This document shows, one piece after another, positions 39,450 through 48,015 of a stretch of DNA of 64,000 nucleotides. Position 1 is the first letter of the stretch; the number at the start of each line of letters is the position of its first letter. The notes below the pieces were generated by a model. That model was given only the letters and a program-made list of their open reading frames with translations, had not been told where the DNA came from and made no database searches. A program made the position numbers and the translations under genes. The DNA comes from JBMNUM01 sp050946275 (GTDB lineage: Bacteria > Actinomycetota > Coriobacteriia > Coriobacteriales > CADBOM01): contig JBMNUM010000007.1 in assembly GCA_050946275.1 (NCBI GenBank), forward strand, positions 1 through 64,000, given 5' to 3'.

Positions 39450-41651
39450 ATGAATTCGCCGGCAACGGCTCGCACGTCCCGTATTTCCCGCATGGCCGCT
39501 ATCGTCGTCGTCATGCTTTCCGCGATCATCGCGCTGCTGTTGGTTTCGCCTGGCACGGCCCACGCTTCCATAATCTCCTTCGTTTCCGATTCCACTGCCT
39601 ATGGCACCGTGTCCAAGTCGTCCGTTAGCGTGGCGGCTGGCAAGAAGATCGGGTCGAAGGCCGCCACCGCCACCGCCAAGAGCGGCTATCGCTTCGATGG
39701 CTGGTATGTGGACGGCAAGCGCGTCGGCACGTCGCTCAGCAACGTCAAGGTCTCCGGAAACGCACTCTATCGCGCGCATTTCTCAAAGGCGCGACTGTCC
39801 TCGCAGAATCATTCGGGAGCGAAGGCGCTCGACACGATGGGTCTTGTCGTCGACCGTTTCATCTCCGTCGAGGGCAAGAGCGACAGCGTCATCCTCGCGA
39901 CGGCGGGCAACTTCCCCGACGCGCTCGCGGCATCTGCTCTTGCGGGAGCCACCGAGTCTCCGGTCGTGCTGACGGAGACGAAGGAGCTCTCCCCGCAAGC
40001 AGCCAAGCGCATCAAGGCGTCCGGCGCCCATCGCATCATCGTCATCGGCGGCGAAAAGGCCGTGTCTTCCAAGACGGCATCGGCTGCCCTGACAATCGCG
40101 AAGGCCAACGCAAAGGGCAAGAAGGTCTACACGACCTCCGGCAGCGCTCCCGCCACCGCATCGCTGACGCGCCACTATGGCGCCAATGCGGTTGCCACGG
40201 CCGCCGACGTCTACCAGGACAACGAGTCTCTCTGGGGTTCGACGATCGTCATCGCGACGGGCGATTCGTTCCAGGACGCGCTGTCCATCTCCCCGTACTG
40301 CTATCGCGAGAAGGCTCCGGTCCTCCTCGCATACAAGGGCAATCTGACCTGGGCCAGCAAGCAAGCGCTTGCGAGCGCCGCCTCGTCCGGCTCCGCGACC
40401 GACGTGATCATCGTCGGAGGCAACAAGGTCGTCTCGCAAGCTTCGGAGGACTACCTCGAGGGCCTGTTCCCGGACCATGTGAAGCGCTTGGCTGGCCCGA
40501 ACGCCTACGCGACGAGTGCCGAGATAGCCAAGTGGCTCGTTAACGAGCAGGGCTTCCAGGACAACCTTGTCGGTTTCGCCACGGGTAGCGACTTCCGCGA
40601 CGCCGTCGTGGCCGGTCCGCTGCAGGGTGCATCGAACGCGCCTCTCGTGCTCGTGGCCGATGGCCCGGCATACAAGGTCGGCGAGCGCTGGTTCGTCGAG
40701 CGCGCGCAGTACACGACCGCCCGGTTCTTCGGCGGCGTGAAGGCAGTACCCCAGGGCATCCGCGACGAGGTCGAGATGCGCCTCGTTCCGACGGACATCG
40801 ATGCAAGCAAGGGCTGGACCGGCAGCGGAACGCTCGCCGTGAACTATGCCACCTACGCCTATGCGACCTCCACGCGCCTCTCGACGCCCAAGGGCCTGGC
40901 GAAGCGCGGCGCGACCTACAAGTACCGCATGTGCGATAACGGCTGGGTCGCCGTCAGCCTCGGCAAGGGCAAGGGGCTGGGTTACCTCGCGCCGGGTAGC
41001 TGGCTCGAGGTCCCGGCGGACTCCGGTTCCAAGTGGACGATCATGGTCGCCAAAGGCGATCTCAAGGCCTATGCGGCGCCCACGGACAAGTCCCGCATCG
41101 TCAACAAGAGCTGGCTGTTCAAGTACGCCGCACGCGATGCGCGCAAGTACGACAAGGCAGGTGTCTGGTACGCCGTCAAGACCGCCGGTGGAGCGGAGAC
41201 CTTCTATGTCAAGGCGAGCCAGCTCCGCAAACCCTCTGCGGGCGAGCTCGGCGCCGCCAAGGTCATGAAGAAGAACAACTACTTCGGCAACAACCTCAGG
41301 AAGGCATTCAACTGGACGAGGAACCACAGCTACCGCCACATCGACGGCAACAATTACGGTTCCACCAAGTGGGCCGAGAAGTACGCGGCCGATTTCTTCA
41401 AGCGCAATAACGGCAACTGCTACAGTTTCGCCGCAGCGTTCTGCTATCTCGCGCGCCAGCTCGGTTACGACGCCAACGTCCATGCCGGCTATGTCCCCTC
41501 GGCGGCGGGTGGAGCGGCTCCCCATGGATGGGTCGAGATCAAGCGCAGCGGCAAGACGTACGTGTGCGACCCCGAGCTCGCGTACGAGATACCCAGTCGC
41601 AACTGGTATATGAACACTTACGCGAGCGCGCCTGTATCTTATACGCGCTAA
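39450..41651 (+). CDS. Cell-wall-binding (CWB2) protein with C-terminal transglutaminase-like domain
   Basis: A 733-residue exported protein. Order: signal peptide (about 1-40, RISRMAAIVVVMLSAIIALLL, ending AHAS); an InlB-like beta repeat (about 45-110, SGYRFDGWYVDGKRVG); three cell-wall-binding type 2 repeats (about 125-425, e.g. SVILATAGNFPDALAASALA and IVIGGEKAVS). An SH3-like stretch follows (about 435-590). The C-terminal domain (about 600-733) has a plausible Cys-His-Asp triad in NCYSFAAAF (Cys about 656), APHGWVEI (His about 691) and VCDPELAYE (Asp about 707), typical of transglutaminase-like peptidases. CWB2 repeats anchor proteins to anionic wall polymers in Clostridioides. The ATG at 39450 has AGAGGGG upstream. 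It probably cross-links or cleaves wall or protein substrates; the target is unknown. Confidence 0.87.
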   Translation: MNSPATARTSRISRMAAIVVVMLSAIIALLLVSPGTAHASIISFVSDSTAYGTVSKSSVSVAAGKKIGSKAATATAKSGYRFDGWYVDGKRVGTSLSNVKVSGNALYRAHFSKARLSSQNHSGAKALDTMGLVVDRFISVEGKSDSVILATAGNFPDALAASALAGATESPVVLTETKELSPQAAKRIKASGAHRIIVIGGEKAVSSKTASAALTIAKANAKGKKVYTTSGSAPATASLTRHYGANAVATAADVYQDNESLWGSTIVIATGDSFQDALSISPYCYREKAPVLLAYKGNLTWASKQALASAASSGSATDVIIVGGNKVVSQASEDYLEGLFPDHVKRLAGPNAYATSAEIAKWLVNEQGFQDNLVGFATGSDFRDAVVAGPLQGASNAPLVLVADGPAYKVGERWFVERAQYTTARFFGGVKAVPQGIRDEVEMRLVPTDIDASKGWTGSGTLAVNYATYAYATSTRLSTPKGLAKRGATYKYRMCDNGWVAVSLGKGKGLGYLAPGSWLEVPADSGSKWTIMVAKGDLKAYAAPTDKSRIVNKSWLFKYAARDARKYDKAGVWYAVKTAGGAETFYVKASQLRKPSAGELGAAKVMKKNNYFGNNLRKAFNWTRNHSYRHIDGNNYGSTKWAEKYAADFFKRNNGNCYSFAAAFCYLARQLGYDANVHAGYVPSAAGGAAPHGWVEIKRSGKTYVCDPELAYEIPSRNWYMNTYASAPVSYTR

Positions 41652-41705
41652 CGCCTATCATGCGATATGCACAGAAACGTGTTTGAAAGAGGAGGAAGTA
41701 CAAGG

Positions 41706-42428
41706 ATGAAGAAATTCGCGATTGCAATCGTCGTCGCTGCGCTGCTCGGAGTGTTCGCGCTTGCTGGCTGCTCCGCCGGCCCGCTGGTCATCGGCGAAGA
41801 GGCCGAGGGCACGCAGGCGATCGAGATCACCAACAGCACGGAGAAGGACATCACCAACATCGCCATCAAGAACTCCAACAGCAGCGATTATGAGGCGGGC
41901 CTCATGGGCGAGGGAACGACCTGGGCAGCCGGCCAAACCGCCACGCTCAACGTCGCGCTTCCCGAGGCGACCGACCCCATCAGCGCCGACGATCTGACGC
42001 TGGCCGATGATGACCCCGCGCGTGACATCCTGCTGCGCGACAGCTGGGACATCCAGCTGACGTTCGCGGATGGCAGCACCGCGGAGATGCACAACCTGCT
42101 CGTCAACGACATCGCGAAGGCCGAGCTCGTCGCCGACGGCGACGCCGTCTCCATGAAGTACACGAGCAAGGAGAGCGGCGAGGAAGTTGATTCCAAGGCC
42201 ATCGAGGAGGAGTACCAGGCTGCAAAGGCCGCCGAGGATGAGGCGAAGGCCGAGGCGGAGAAGAAGGCCGAGGAGGAGGCCGCGGCTGCTGCGGCTGCCG
42301 AGGCCGAGGCTGCCGCGGCGGCGCAGGCCCAGTCCTACAGCTACGATTACTCGAGCGGCGGCTCCGGTGGCGGCTCCGTGTCGCAGTCGGGCGATTCTTG
42401 CGTCGAGGGTGGAGTCGCCCTGCGTTAA
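41706..42428 (+). CDS. Lipoprotein with coiled Glu/Ala/Lys-rich segment
   Basis: A 240-residue predicted lipoprotein: MKKFAIAIVVAALLGVFALAGC with lipobox FALAGC. A beta-rich domain (about 30-140, with repeated NSTEKDITNIAIKNS-like elements) precedes a long Glu/Ala/Lys helix (about 160-205) and a Ser/Tyr/Gly tail (SYSYDYSSGGSGGGS) ending in an isolated cysteine (GDSCVEGGVALR). The family is not recognised. The helix and flexible tail would suit a spacer that lifts the domain through the wall. The ATG at 41706 follows GAGGAAGTACAAGG. It is 54 nt after the CWB2-transglutaminase gene and ends before a terminator, so the two are probably cotranscribed. Confidence 0.75.
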   Translation: MKKFAIAIVVAALLGVFALAGCSAGPLVIGEEAEGTQAIEITNSTEKDITNIAIKNSNSSDYEAGLMGEGTTWAAGQTATLNVALPEATDPISADDLTLADDDPARDILLRDSWDIQLTFADGSTAEMHNLLVNDIAKAELVADGDAVSMKYTSKESGEEVDSKAIEEEYQAAKAAEDEAKAEAEKKAEEEAAAAAAAEAEAAAAAQAQSYSYDYSSGGSGGGSVSQSGDSCVEGGVALR

Positions 42429-42452
42429 GCTGCATTCGTCCCTAGCAACGAG

Positions 42453-42485
42453 AGCGGCGCACGGCTTCGGGCGTGCGCCGCTTTG
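42453..42485 (+). terminator. Terminator after the lipoprotein gene
   Basis: Perfect 10-bp arms AGCGGCGCAC (42453-42462) and GTGCGCCGCT (42473-42482) with loop GGCTTCGGGC, followed by TTG. It separates the CWB2/lipoprotein pair from the O-acyltransferase genes. Confidence 0.8.
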
Positions 42486-42529
42486 CATGCAGGGGGTCGT
42501 TTCATCGAGAGGCATTTGAGAGTACCGAC

Positions 42530-43945
42530 ATGGTTTTCAGCTCGTTGACGTTCATATGCGTGTTTCTGCCGGTGGTGTTCGCACTCCACTGCCTGATTCC
42601 GTCTATGCGCGTCCGCAACGCGCTTCTCATCGTCGCGAGCCTCGCGTTCTACTCGTATGGCGAGCCGGTGCTCGTCGTCCTGATGGTCATCTCGACCCTC
42701 GTGAACTGGGGTCTCGGCCTCCTCGTGGGGCCACGCGACGGCCGGCGCGGTCCGAGCAAGGCGATGCTCGCGATTGCCGTGGTCGTGAACCTGGCGTTCC
42801 TCTGCGTGTTCAAGTACGCCGACATGCTCGTTGGCAGCGTCAACGCCATCGCCGGCACATCCTTGCCGCTTCCGCAGATCGCGCTCCCCATCGGAATCTC
42901 GTTCTACACGTTCCAGGCCCTCTCGTACGTCATCGACGTGTATCGGGGCGAGGCAACCGCGCAACGCAACTACCTGCGGGTGCTGCTCTACATATCGTTC
43001 TTCCCGCAGCTCATCGCCGGCCCGATCATCAAGTACCACGATGTTGCCGAGCAAATCGCCCATCGCCGCGTGACGCTCGAGGGCGTCGCCCTGGGCTTCC
43101 GTCGATTCTGCGTCGGATTGGGCAAGAAGGTCCTCATCGCAAACACGATGGCCGTGGCGGTCGATGGCATCTTCGGCGCTACCCTGACCAGCGTGAACAT
43201 CACCGCTGCGTGGGTTGCGGCCATCGCCTACCTGTTCCAGATCTACTTCGACTTCAGCGGGTACTCCGATATGGCCATAGGCATGGCCCGGATGTTCGGG
43301 TTCGAGTACAAGGAGAACTTCGATCATCCCTACGCCTCCTCGAGCGTGAAGGAGTTCTGGCGCAGGTGGCACATCAGCCTCTCGACGTGGTTCAAGGAGT
43401 ACGTCTACATCCCGCTCGGCGGCAATCGCCACGGCCGTCCTCGCGCGGTTCTCAATAAGACCATCGTGTTCTTCCTCTGCGGTCTATGGCATGGTGCGGC
43501 CTGGACGTTCGTCGTCTGGGGTCTCATCCACGGCCTATTCCTGCTCATAGAGGAGTACGTGCCCATCAAGCGCCTTCCCAAGGCAATCGGCATCATCTAC
43601 ACGTTGCTCGTCGTCACGGTCGCGTTCGTGCTCTTCCGCGCGGACACGTTCGCGCAGGGAGGGACGTTCATCGCCCAGATGTTCACGGGATTCCACTTCG
43701 ACTACGCGAGCGTGGAACTCTCCATGCGCTATCTGTCGCCGTTGTTCATGGCCATGCTGCCGATAGCGGTCATAGCGGCGAGCCCCATCGCGGTTCACAT
43801 CAAGAATCGGATCGCCCTCGCTTCGACAAGCGCTCAGGCGACGGCCCGAACCGTGAGTTACGTGCTCGCACTCGTGCTCTTCGCCGTGTGCCTGCTCGCA
43901 CTTTCGACAGGCGGCTACAACCCGTTCATCTATTTCAGGTTCTAG
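42530..43945 (+). CDS. MBOAT-family O-acyltransferase (AlgI/DltB/PatA-like)
   Basis: A 471-residue multi-pass membrane protein of the membrane-bound O-acyltransferase family. It has about ten helices, the FPQLIAGPIIKYHDV and FDFSGYSDMAIGMARMFGF segments, and the catalytic-histidine motif GLWHGAAWTFVVWGLIHG (His about 322 and 335). Members move acyl groups, usually acetate, across the membrane for polysaccharide or wall-polymer O-acetylation. The ATG at 42530 gives the normal family N-terminus MVFSSLTFICVFLP. It is followed 16 nt later by an AlgJ/X-like gene, the standard two-component arrangement. The rest of an alginate or cellulose operon is absent, so the acceptor polymer is unknown. Confidence 0.9.
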   Translation: MVFSSLTFICVFLPVVFALHCLIPSMRVRNALLIVASLAFYSYGEPVLVVLMVISTLVNWGLGLLVGPRDGRRGPSKAMLAIAVVVNLAFLCVFKYADMLVGSVNAIAGTSLPLPQIALPIGISFYTFQALSYVIDVYRGEATAQRNYLRVLLYISFFPQLIAGPIIKYHDVAEQIAHRRVTLEGVALGFRRFCVGLGKKVLIANTMAVAVDGIFGATLTSVNITAAWVAAIAYLFQIYFDFSGYSDMAIGMARMFGFEYKENFDHPYASSSVKEFWRRWHISLSTWFKEYVYIPLGGNRHGRPRAVLNKTIVFFLCGLWHGAAWTFVVWGLIHGLFLLIEEYVPIKRLPKAIGIIYTLLVVTVAFVLFRADTFAQGGTFIAQMFTGFHFDYASVELSMRYLSPLFMAMLPIAVIAASPIAVHIKNRIALASTSAQATARTVSYVLALVLFAVCLLALSTGGYNPFIYFRF

Positions 43946-43961
43946 GGGGGGTGAGAAGATC

Positions 43962-45467
43962 ATGGCGCACAAGGGAACGCATCTCAAGAAGAACGCAGCG
44001 GGCTCCGCTTACCATGGCAACCGCGGCATAGCCGTGGTCTTCATCGCCATCGCTCTCGCGCTCATGCTCATTCCCTCCGTCGGTATGATCTGGTTCCCGA
44101 CGGAAAGCACCTCGGGAGTTGACGAGCCGGCTGCAGCGCCGTCTCTCGTCGATGGCGATGGCGGCCCGAACGCCGCCCTGCTCTCCGATGCGGGCGCCTA
44201 CTTCGAGGACCACTTCGCGTTCCGCAACGAGATGATCACCGCATATGCGCGTATGCTCGCGCCGATGGGGGAGTCGGTCACGGATCAGGTCGTGGTGGGC
44301 GACGACGGTTGGCTGTTCTACGGGTTGACGCTGCCCGACTACCTCGGCCAGTCGACTTTGTCGGATCGAGCCCTCAACAACATCGCCCACAACCTCGTGT
44401 TTATGCAGGGCTATGCCAACTCGAAGGGGGCGGATTTCGTCTTCGCAGTGGCGCCGAATAAGAACACGCTGTACCCCGAGCACATGCCGGCGCGCTATGT
44501 GAGAAGCGATGCGCCCGGCAACTGGGAGCGGTTGAAGCCGGTTCTCTACGACCACGGTGTGCGCTATGTCGACCTGTTCGAGAAGCTCGGGGAGGTCGAC
44601 GAGGTCCTCTACCTCAAGACCGATTCCCATTGGGACAACAGGGGAGCGCTCATCGCGGCAAACGCGTTGCTTGCCGCATTCGAGCGGCCCGCGCTCGCAT
44701 ACGACGAAGCCGCATGGATCACGCGGGATGATTTCACGGGCGATATCGCCAAGATGCTCTATCCCGCCGACCCGGGAGCCGAGGAGCAGAGCTATGTTAT
44801 CGGCGTGAACGATGGGGAGGGCTTTGCCGGCGAAGCCTGGTCGTATGTTCAGGGGTCGACCGTCGAGGATGACGTCGTCGAGACGCGCAGTGCCGGCAAG
44901 CGCAGCGCCCAGGACGCGAAGCGCCTGCTCGTGTACAGGGACTCGTTCGCCAACGCGCTCATCCCATACCTATCGACGGCGTTCCAGAACTCGCTCTTCA
45001 CGAAGCTCGTTCCCTACGATGCCGGGCAGATCGACGCATTCGACGCGGACTGCGTGGTCGTGGAGCGCGCCGAGCGGCACCTGTACTATCTGGCCGAGCA
45101 CGCGCCGATCATCCCCGCGCCGAAGGTCGCCCTCCCGTTCGACACTGGGGTGGGAGACGATGGCGACATGGACGCCACGACGCTCGAGCGCAGCGAGAAC
45201 GGGCCGTATGAGGTTCTCTCCGGCGTGCTCGACGGACGCGTCGAGGGGGACGGCGTGCGCATCTTCGCCGAGGTGCTCGGCGCAGACGGAAAGACGACAA
45301 TCTACGAGGCGTCGCTCGTGACCGTTCCGGAGGACGACGAGTCGGGTACGGCGGCGTCGGACTATGGCTACGAGGTCTATCTGCCGTCCGAGGTGGTTCC
45401 CGTCAACGCGACGATCCGCATTCTCGCGGCAGATGACGGGAGACTTCTCGGGGCAAAGACGTTTTGA
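43962..45467 (+). CDS. AlgJ/AlgX-like extracytoplasmic O-acetyltransferase component
   Basis: A 501-residue protein with one N-terminal signal anchor (about 22-45, GIAVVFIAIALALMLIPSVG) and an SGNH-hydrolase-like AlgX/J domain outside the membrane. The pattern fits: YFEDHFAFRNEMI, VVVGDDGWLFY, KTDSHWDNRGA with the Asp-x-His pair (about 222), and YRDSFANALIPY with the candidate nucleophilic Ser (about 327). In alginate systems such proteins take acetyl groups delivered by the MBOAT partner and transfer them to the polymer. A C-terminal region (about 400-501) seems to be a separate beta domain. It sits 16 nt after the MBOAT gene. Confidence 0.85.
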   Translation: MAHKGTHLKKNAAGSAYHGNRGIAVVFIAIALALMLIPSVGMIWFPTESTSGVDEPAAAPSLVDGDGGPNAALLSDAGAYFEDHFAFRNEMITAYARMLAPMGESVTDQVVVGDDGWLFYGLTLPDYLGQSTLSDRALNNIAHNLVFMQGYANSKGADFVFAVAPNKNTLYPEHMPARYVRSDAPGNWERLKPVLYDHGVRYVDLFEKLGEVDEVLYLKTDSHWDNRGALIAANALLAAFERPALAYDEAAWITRDDFTGDIAKMLYPADPGAEEQSYVIGVNDGEGFAGEAWSYVQGSTVEDDVVETRSAGKRSAQDAKRLLVYRDSFANALIPYLSTAFQNSLFTKLVPYDAGQIDAFDADCVVVERAERHLYYLAEHAPIIPAPKVALPFDTGVGDDGDMDATTLERSENGPYEVLSGVLDGRVEGDGVRIFAEVLGADGKTTIYEASLVTVPEDDESGTAASDYGYEVYLPSEVVPVNATIRILAADDGRLLGAKTF

Positions 45468-45515
45468 TGGGCAGGTAAGACCGTCGTCTCTGACTCATCG
45501 GGCTAGGTGATGGAT

Positions 45516-46445
45516 ATGGAAGATGCTGTCAAGATCGCCGCGATGGCGACCGATGCCGACGCCGAGGTGCGCGGTGCGGCCGCCGATGCTCTCGGAAGCA
45601 TGGACGAGGCCGCGGCGTTCCCCTTGTTGGTGAACCTGCTGGCCGACCCCGACCGCCGCGTGCGCATCGCAGCCGTGCGGTCGCTCGGCAACCTGCGCAG
45701 CGCGCATGCGTTCGACGTGCTTCTCCCGCTTCTCGAGGAGGGCGATGCCGAACTGACCTGCGAGGTGCTCGCGGCGTTTGCCAAAACAGGCGATGAGCGC
45801 GCATTCGCACCCGTCGTCGTTCGGCTCTTCGACGTGGACGATGCCGTCAGGCAAAACGCCGCGGCTGCGGTCGGCCGCCTGCGAAACCCCTCCGCATTCG
45901 AGCCGCTGATGATGTGCCTTGATGACGACGTTGAGTGGGTGAGGGCGAACAGCGCCCTGTCGCTCGGTCAGCTCGGCTGCGTCGAGGCCGCGTCGCGCCT
46001 GCGCGAGATAGCCGACTCTCAAGACACCGCAACCGTGCGCGCCAACGCGGTGACGGCGCTCGGGGAGCTCGCATCGGCGGATACGGGGATCTCCCCGTTT
46101 CTCATGGAGGTCGCCGGCGATGCGGCGGAGGATGCGCGGGTGCGCGTCGCCGCGGTGCTGGCCCTCGCATCTGGCTTCCAGGAGCTCGGCAAGCGCGATG
46201 AGGACCTGGCCTCCCGGGTCCTCGGCATCGTGTTCGCGCTGGCGGGGGAGGAGCCCGACGATGACGTCCGCTCGACGTGCATCTGGGCGCTCGGCGAGCT
46301 TTGCCGCGCCGAGAGCGTTGAGGAGCTCGGACTGGATCCCGCCGCGCTCGACCAGGTGGCGGCCCTTCTCGAGAAGGCGCAGGGCGACCCGCACGAGTGG
46401 TGTGCCCGCTACGCCGAGGAGGCTCTCGTCAAGGTGCGGGGCTGA
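45516..46445 (+). CDS. HEAT-repeat protein
   Basis: A 309-residue soluble protein made almost wholly of HEAT-like helical repeats of about 31 residues (units such as DPDRRVRIAAVRSLGNLRS and DDVEWVRANSALSLGQLG). It has no signal peptide, so it is likely cytoplasmic. Such repeats usually serve as protein-binding scaffolds, sometimes as phycobilin-lyase-like or regulatory proteins; no specific role can be given. The ATG at 45516 follows AGGTGA; in-frame GTG 45507 and ATG 45510 are alternatives. It is 48 nt after the AlgJ-like gene and could be cotranscribed with it. Confidence 0.75.
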   Translation: MEDAVKIAAMATDADAEVRGAAADALGSMDEAAAFPLLVNLLADPDRRVRIAAVRSLGNLRSAHAFDVLLPLLEEGDAELTCEVLAAFAKTGDERAFAPVVVRLFDVDDAVRQNAAAAVGRLRNPSAFEPLMMCLDDDVEWVRANSALSLGQLGCVEAASRLREIADSQDTATVRANAVTALGELASADTGISPFLMEVAGDAAEDARVRVAAVLALASGFQELGKRDEDLASRVLGIVFALAGEEPDDDVRSTCIWALGELCRAESVEELGLDPAALDQVAALLEKAQGDPHEWCARYAEEALVKVRG

Positions 46446-46480
46446 GACCGTCCGCATTGCCGGCAGGCCATCGCCTGCGC

Positions 46481-46514
46481 AGGGCCCCGGATAGAAGCCG
46501 CGCCGTGGGGCCCT
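46481..46514. repeat. Short inverted repeat next to the palindromic element
   Basis: AGGGCCCC (46481-46488) and GGGGCCCT (46507-46514) can pair around an 18-nt loop. It directly abuts the larger palindrome, sharing its first base, and could act as a terminator or decay barrier after the HEAT-repeat gene. Confidence 0.45.
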
Positions 46515-46570
46515 GGCAACTTTGCACGGAAAAGGGCGGATGGGACGCCCTTTTCCGTGCAAAGTTGCCA
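46514..46570. repeat. 25-bp perfect palindromic intergenic element
   Basis: Positions 46514-46538 are the exact reverse complement of 46546-46570, with loop GATGGGA. The arms contain TTTGCACGGAAAAGGGCG. A shorter related palindrome AAAAGGGC/GCCCTTTT follows at 46591-46606, and a partial match to the outer arm (GAAGTTGCA) near 46613. No transposase is near. It resembles REP/MITE-type elements, though only one full copy is present here. The 46446-46802 gap contains no gene I can support. Confidence 0.7.
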
Positions 46571-46802
46571 AGAATCAGCCCCTCAAGCCGAAAAGGGCGC
46601 CCTTTTTCGAACGAAGTTGCAAGCCCGCCCCACCGTCAGGCGCCAACCGCATGCTTCGGGAGTCTTCCGGAGGTTCGCTTCCGGCCGATCGACGAGTTGC
46701 GGATTGCATATTCCGTCCATGGATTTGGGTGTTGCCCCGTGCCTTGACGCGCGGGTAACATAACAGACTGCCGTTATTCGCTTCTATTGAAGAGGAAATG
46801 AT

Positions 46803-47021
46803 TTGAGCAAGGGAGACGCCATAGAGCTTGAGGGCACGGTCGTAGAGCCGCTGCCCAACGCGATGTTTCGCGTGGAACTGGAGAACGGGCACATCGTGCT
46901 CGCGCACATTTCCGGCAAGATGAGGATGCATTATATCCGCATCCTGCCCGGTGACAAGGTCACCGTGGAGCTTTCCCCGTACGATCTGTCCCGCGGACGG
47001 ATCACGTACCGCTTCAAGTAG
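46803..47021 (+). CDS. infA: Translation initiation factor IF-1
   Basis: A 72-residue OB-fold protein that binds the ribosomal A site during initiation. The sequence is full length and canonical: [58 protein letters not shown]. The start is TTG at 46803, with AGAGGA upstream; no in-frame ATG is available. First gene of the infA-rpmJ-rpsM-rpsK-rpsD-rpoA-rplQ cluster, the usual order in Gram-positives. Confidence 0.97.
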   Translation: MSKGDAIELEGTVVEPLPNAMFRVELENGHIVLAHISGKMRMHYIRILPGDKVTVELSPYDLSRGRITYRFK

Positions 47022-47099
47022 AGCGCACAACGTCCGAAAATCAACGCCTGCGGCTGCGGCGTGTATATAGAGAGAAATGTGTCCGAAAGGAACGAGGAA

Positions 47100-47213
47100 A
47101 TGAAAGTTCGTCCTTCTGTGAAGAAGATGTGTGACAAATGTAAGGTTATCCGGCGCCACGGCCGCGTGCTCGTCATCTGCGAGAACCCGCGCCATAAGCA
47201 GCGCCAGGGCTAA
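47100..47213 (+). CDS. rpmJ: 50S ribosomal protein L36
   Basis: A 37-residue zinc-ribbon ribosomal protein, beginning [14 protein letters not shown] and ending NPRHKQRQG. It is the zinc-binding form: cysteines in CDKC, one in VICENP, and a histidine in PRHKQ. Lies 78 nt after infA and 14 nt before rpsM, its standard position. Confidence 0.97.
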   Translation: MKVRPSVKKMCDKCKVIRRHGRVLVICENPRHKQRQG

Positions 47214-47227
47214 GAGAGGAGTTTCAA

Positions 47228-47596
47228 TTGGCCCGTATAGTCGGTGTAGACTTGCCGCGTGACAAGCGAGTCGAGATTGGTTTGACATACATTTACGGTA
47301 TTGGACTGACCACGTCCAAGAAGATCCTTGCAGCCACCGGGGTTAACCCCGACACTCGCGTGAGGGACCTCACCGAGGACGAGGTGGTCAAGCTCAGGGA
47401 TTACATCGATGCGAACCTGCAGGTCGAGGGTGACCTTCGCAGGGAGACCATCCAGAACATCAACAGGTTGAAGGAAATCGGATGCTATCGCGGTCTTCGT
47501 CACCGCAGGGGACTTCCGGTTCGTGGCCAACGCACGCACACGAACGCGCGCACGCGCAAGGGTCCTCGTAAGCAAATCGGCGGAAAGAAGAAATAA
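47228..47596 (+). CDS. rpsM: 30S ribosomal protein S13
   Basis: A 122-residue small-subunit head protein contacting the P-site tRNA and forming bridge B1. Recognised by [31 protein letters not shown], and the basic tail [20 protein letters not shown] then [13 protein letters not shown]. Uses a TTG start at 47228 with AGAGGAG upstream. rpsK begins 2 nt after the stop. Confidence 0.98.
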   Translation: MARIVGVDLPRDKRVEIGLTYIYGIGLTTSKKILAATGVNPDTRVRDLTEDEVVKLRDYIDANLQVEGDLRRETIQNINRLKEIGCYRGLRHRRGLPVRGQRTHTNARTRKGPRKQIGGKKK

Positions 47597-47598
47597 CG

Positions 47599-47997
47599 AT
47601 GGCACAGAAGAGAAACACGCAAACGCGCATCAGGCGTTCTGAGCGCAAGAACATCGCCGTTGGACAGGCGCACATCAAGTCCACCTTCAACAACACGATC
47701 GTGTCCATCACGGACACGCAGGGCAACGTGATCGCCTGGCAGTCCGCTGGCACCGTTGGCTTCAAGGGTTCGCGTAAGTCGACCCCGTTCGCGGCTCAGA
47801 TGGCCGCCGAGGCCTGCGCCAAGACCGCCCAGGAGCACGGTCTTCGCAAGATCACCGTGTTCGTGAAGGGCCCCGGCCCTGGCCGCGAGACGGCTATCCG
47901 CTCTCTGCAGGCCGCTGGCCTCGAGGTCACCGCAATCCAGGATTGCACGCCCATTCCGCACAACGGCTGCCGCCCCCGCAAGCGCCGCCGCGTTTAA
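47599..47997 (+). CDS. rpsK: 30S ribosomal protein S11
   Basis: A 132-residue platform protein. Canonical segments are [60 protein letters not shown] and the C-terminal [17 protein letters not shown] start 2 nt after rpsM, indicating tight translational coupling. Confidence 0.98.
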   Translation: MAQKRNTQTRIRRSERKNIAVGQAHIKSTFNNTIVSITDTQGNVIAWQSAGTVGFKGSRKSTPFAAQMAAEACAKTAQEHGLRKITVFVKGPGPGRETAIRSLQAAGLEVTAIQDCTPIPHNGCRPRKRRRV

Positions 47998-48015
47998 TCG
48001 AAAGGAACAACTGCA

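Noticed and set aside
45495..46571. A minus-strand 358-codon frame over the HEAT-repeat gene and the palindrome
   Set aside because: It is a shadow of the HEAT repeats; its N-terminus is merely the translated palindrome.
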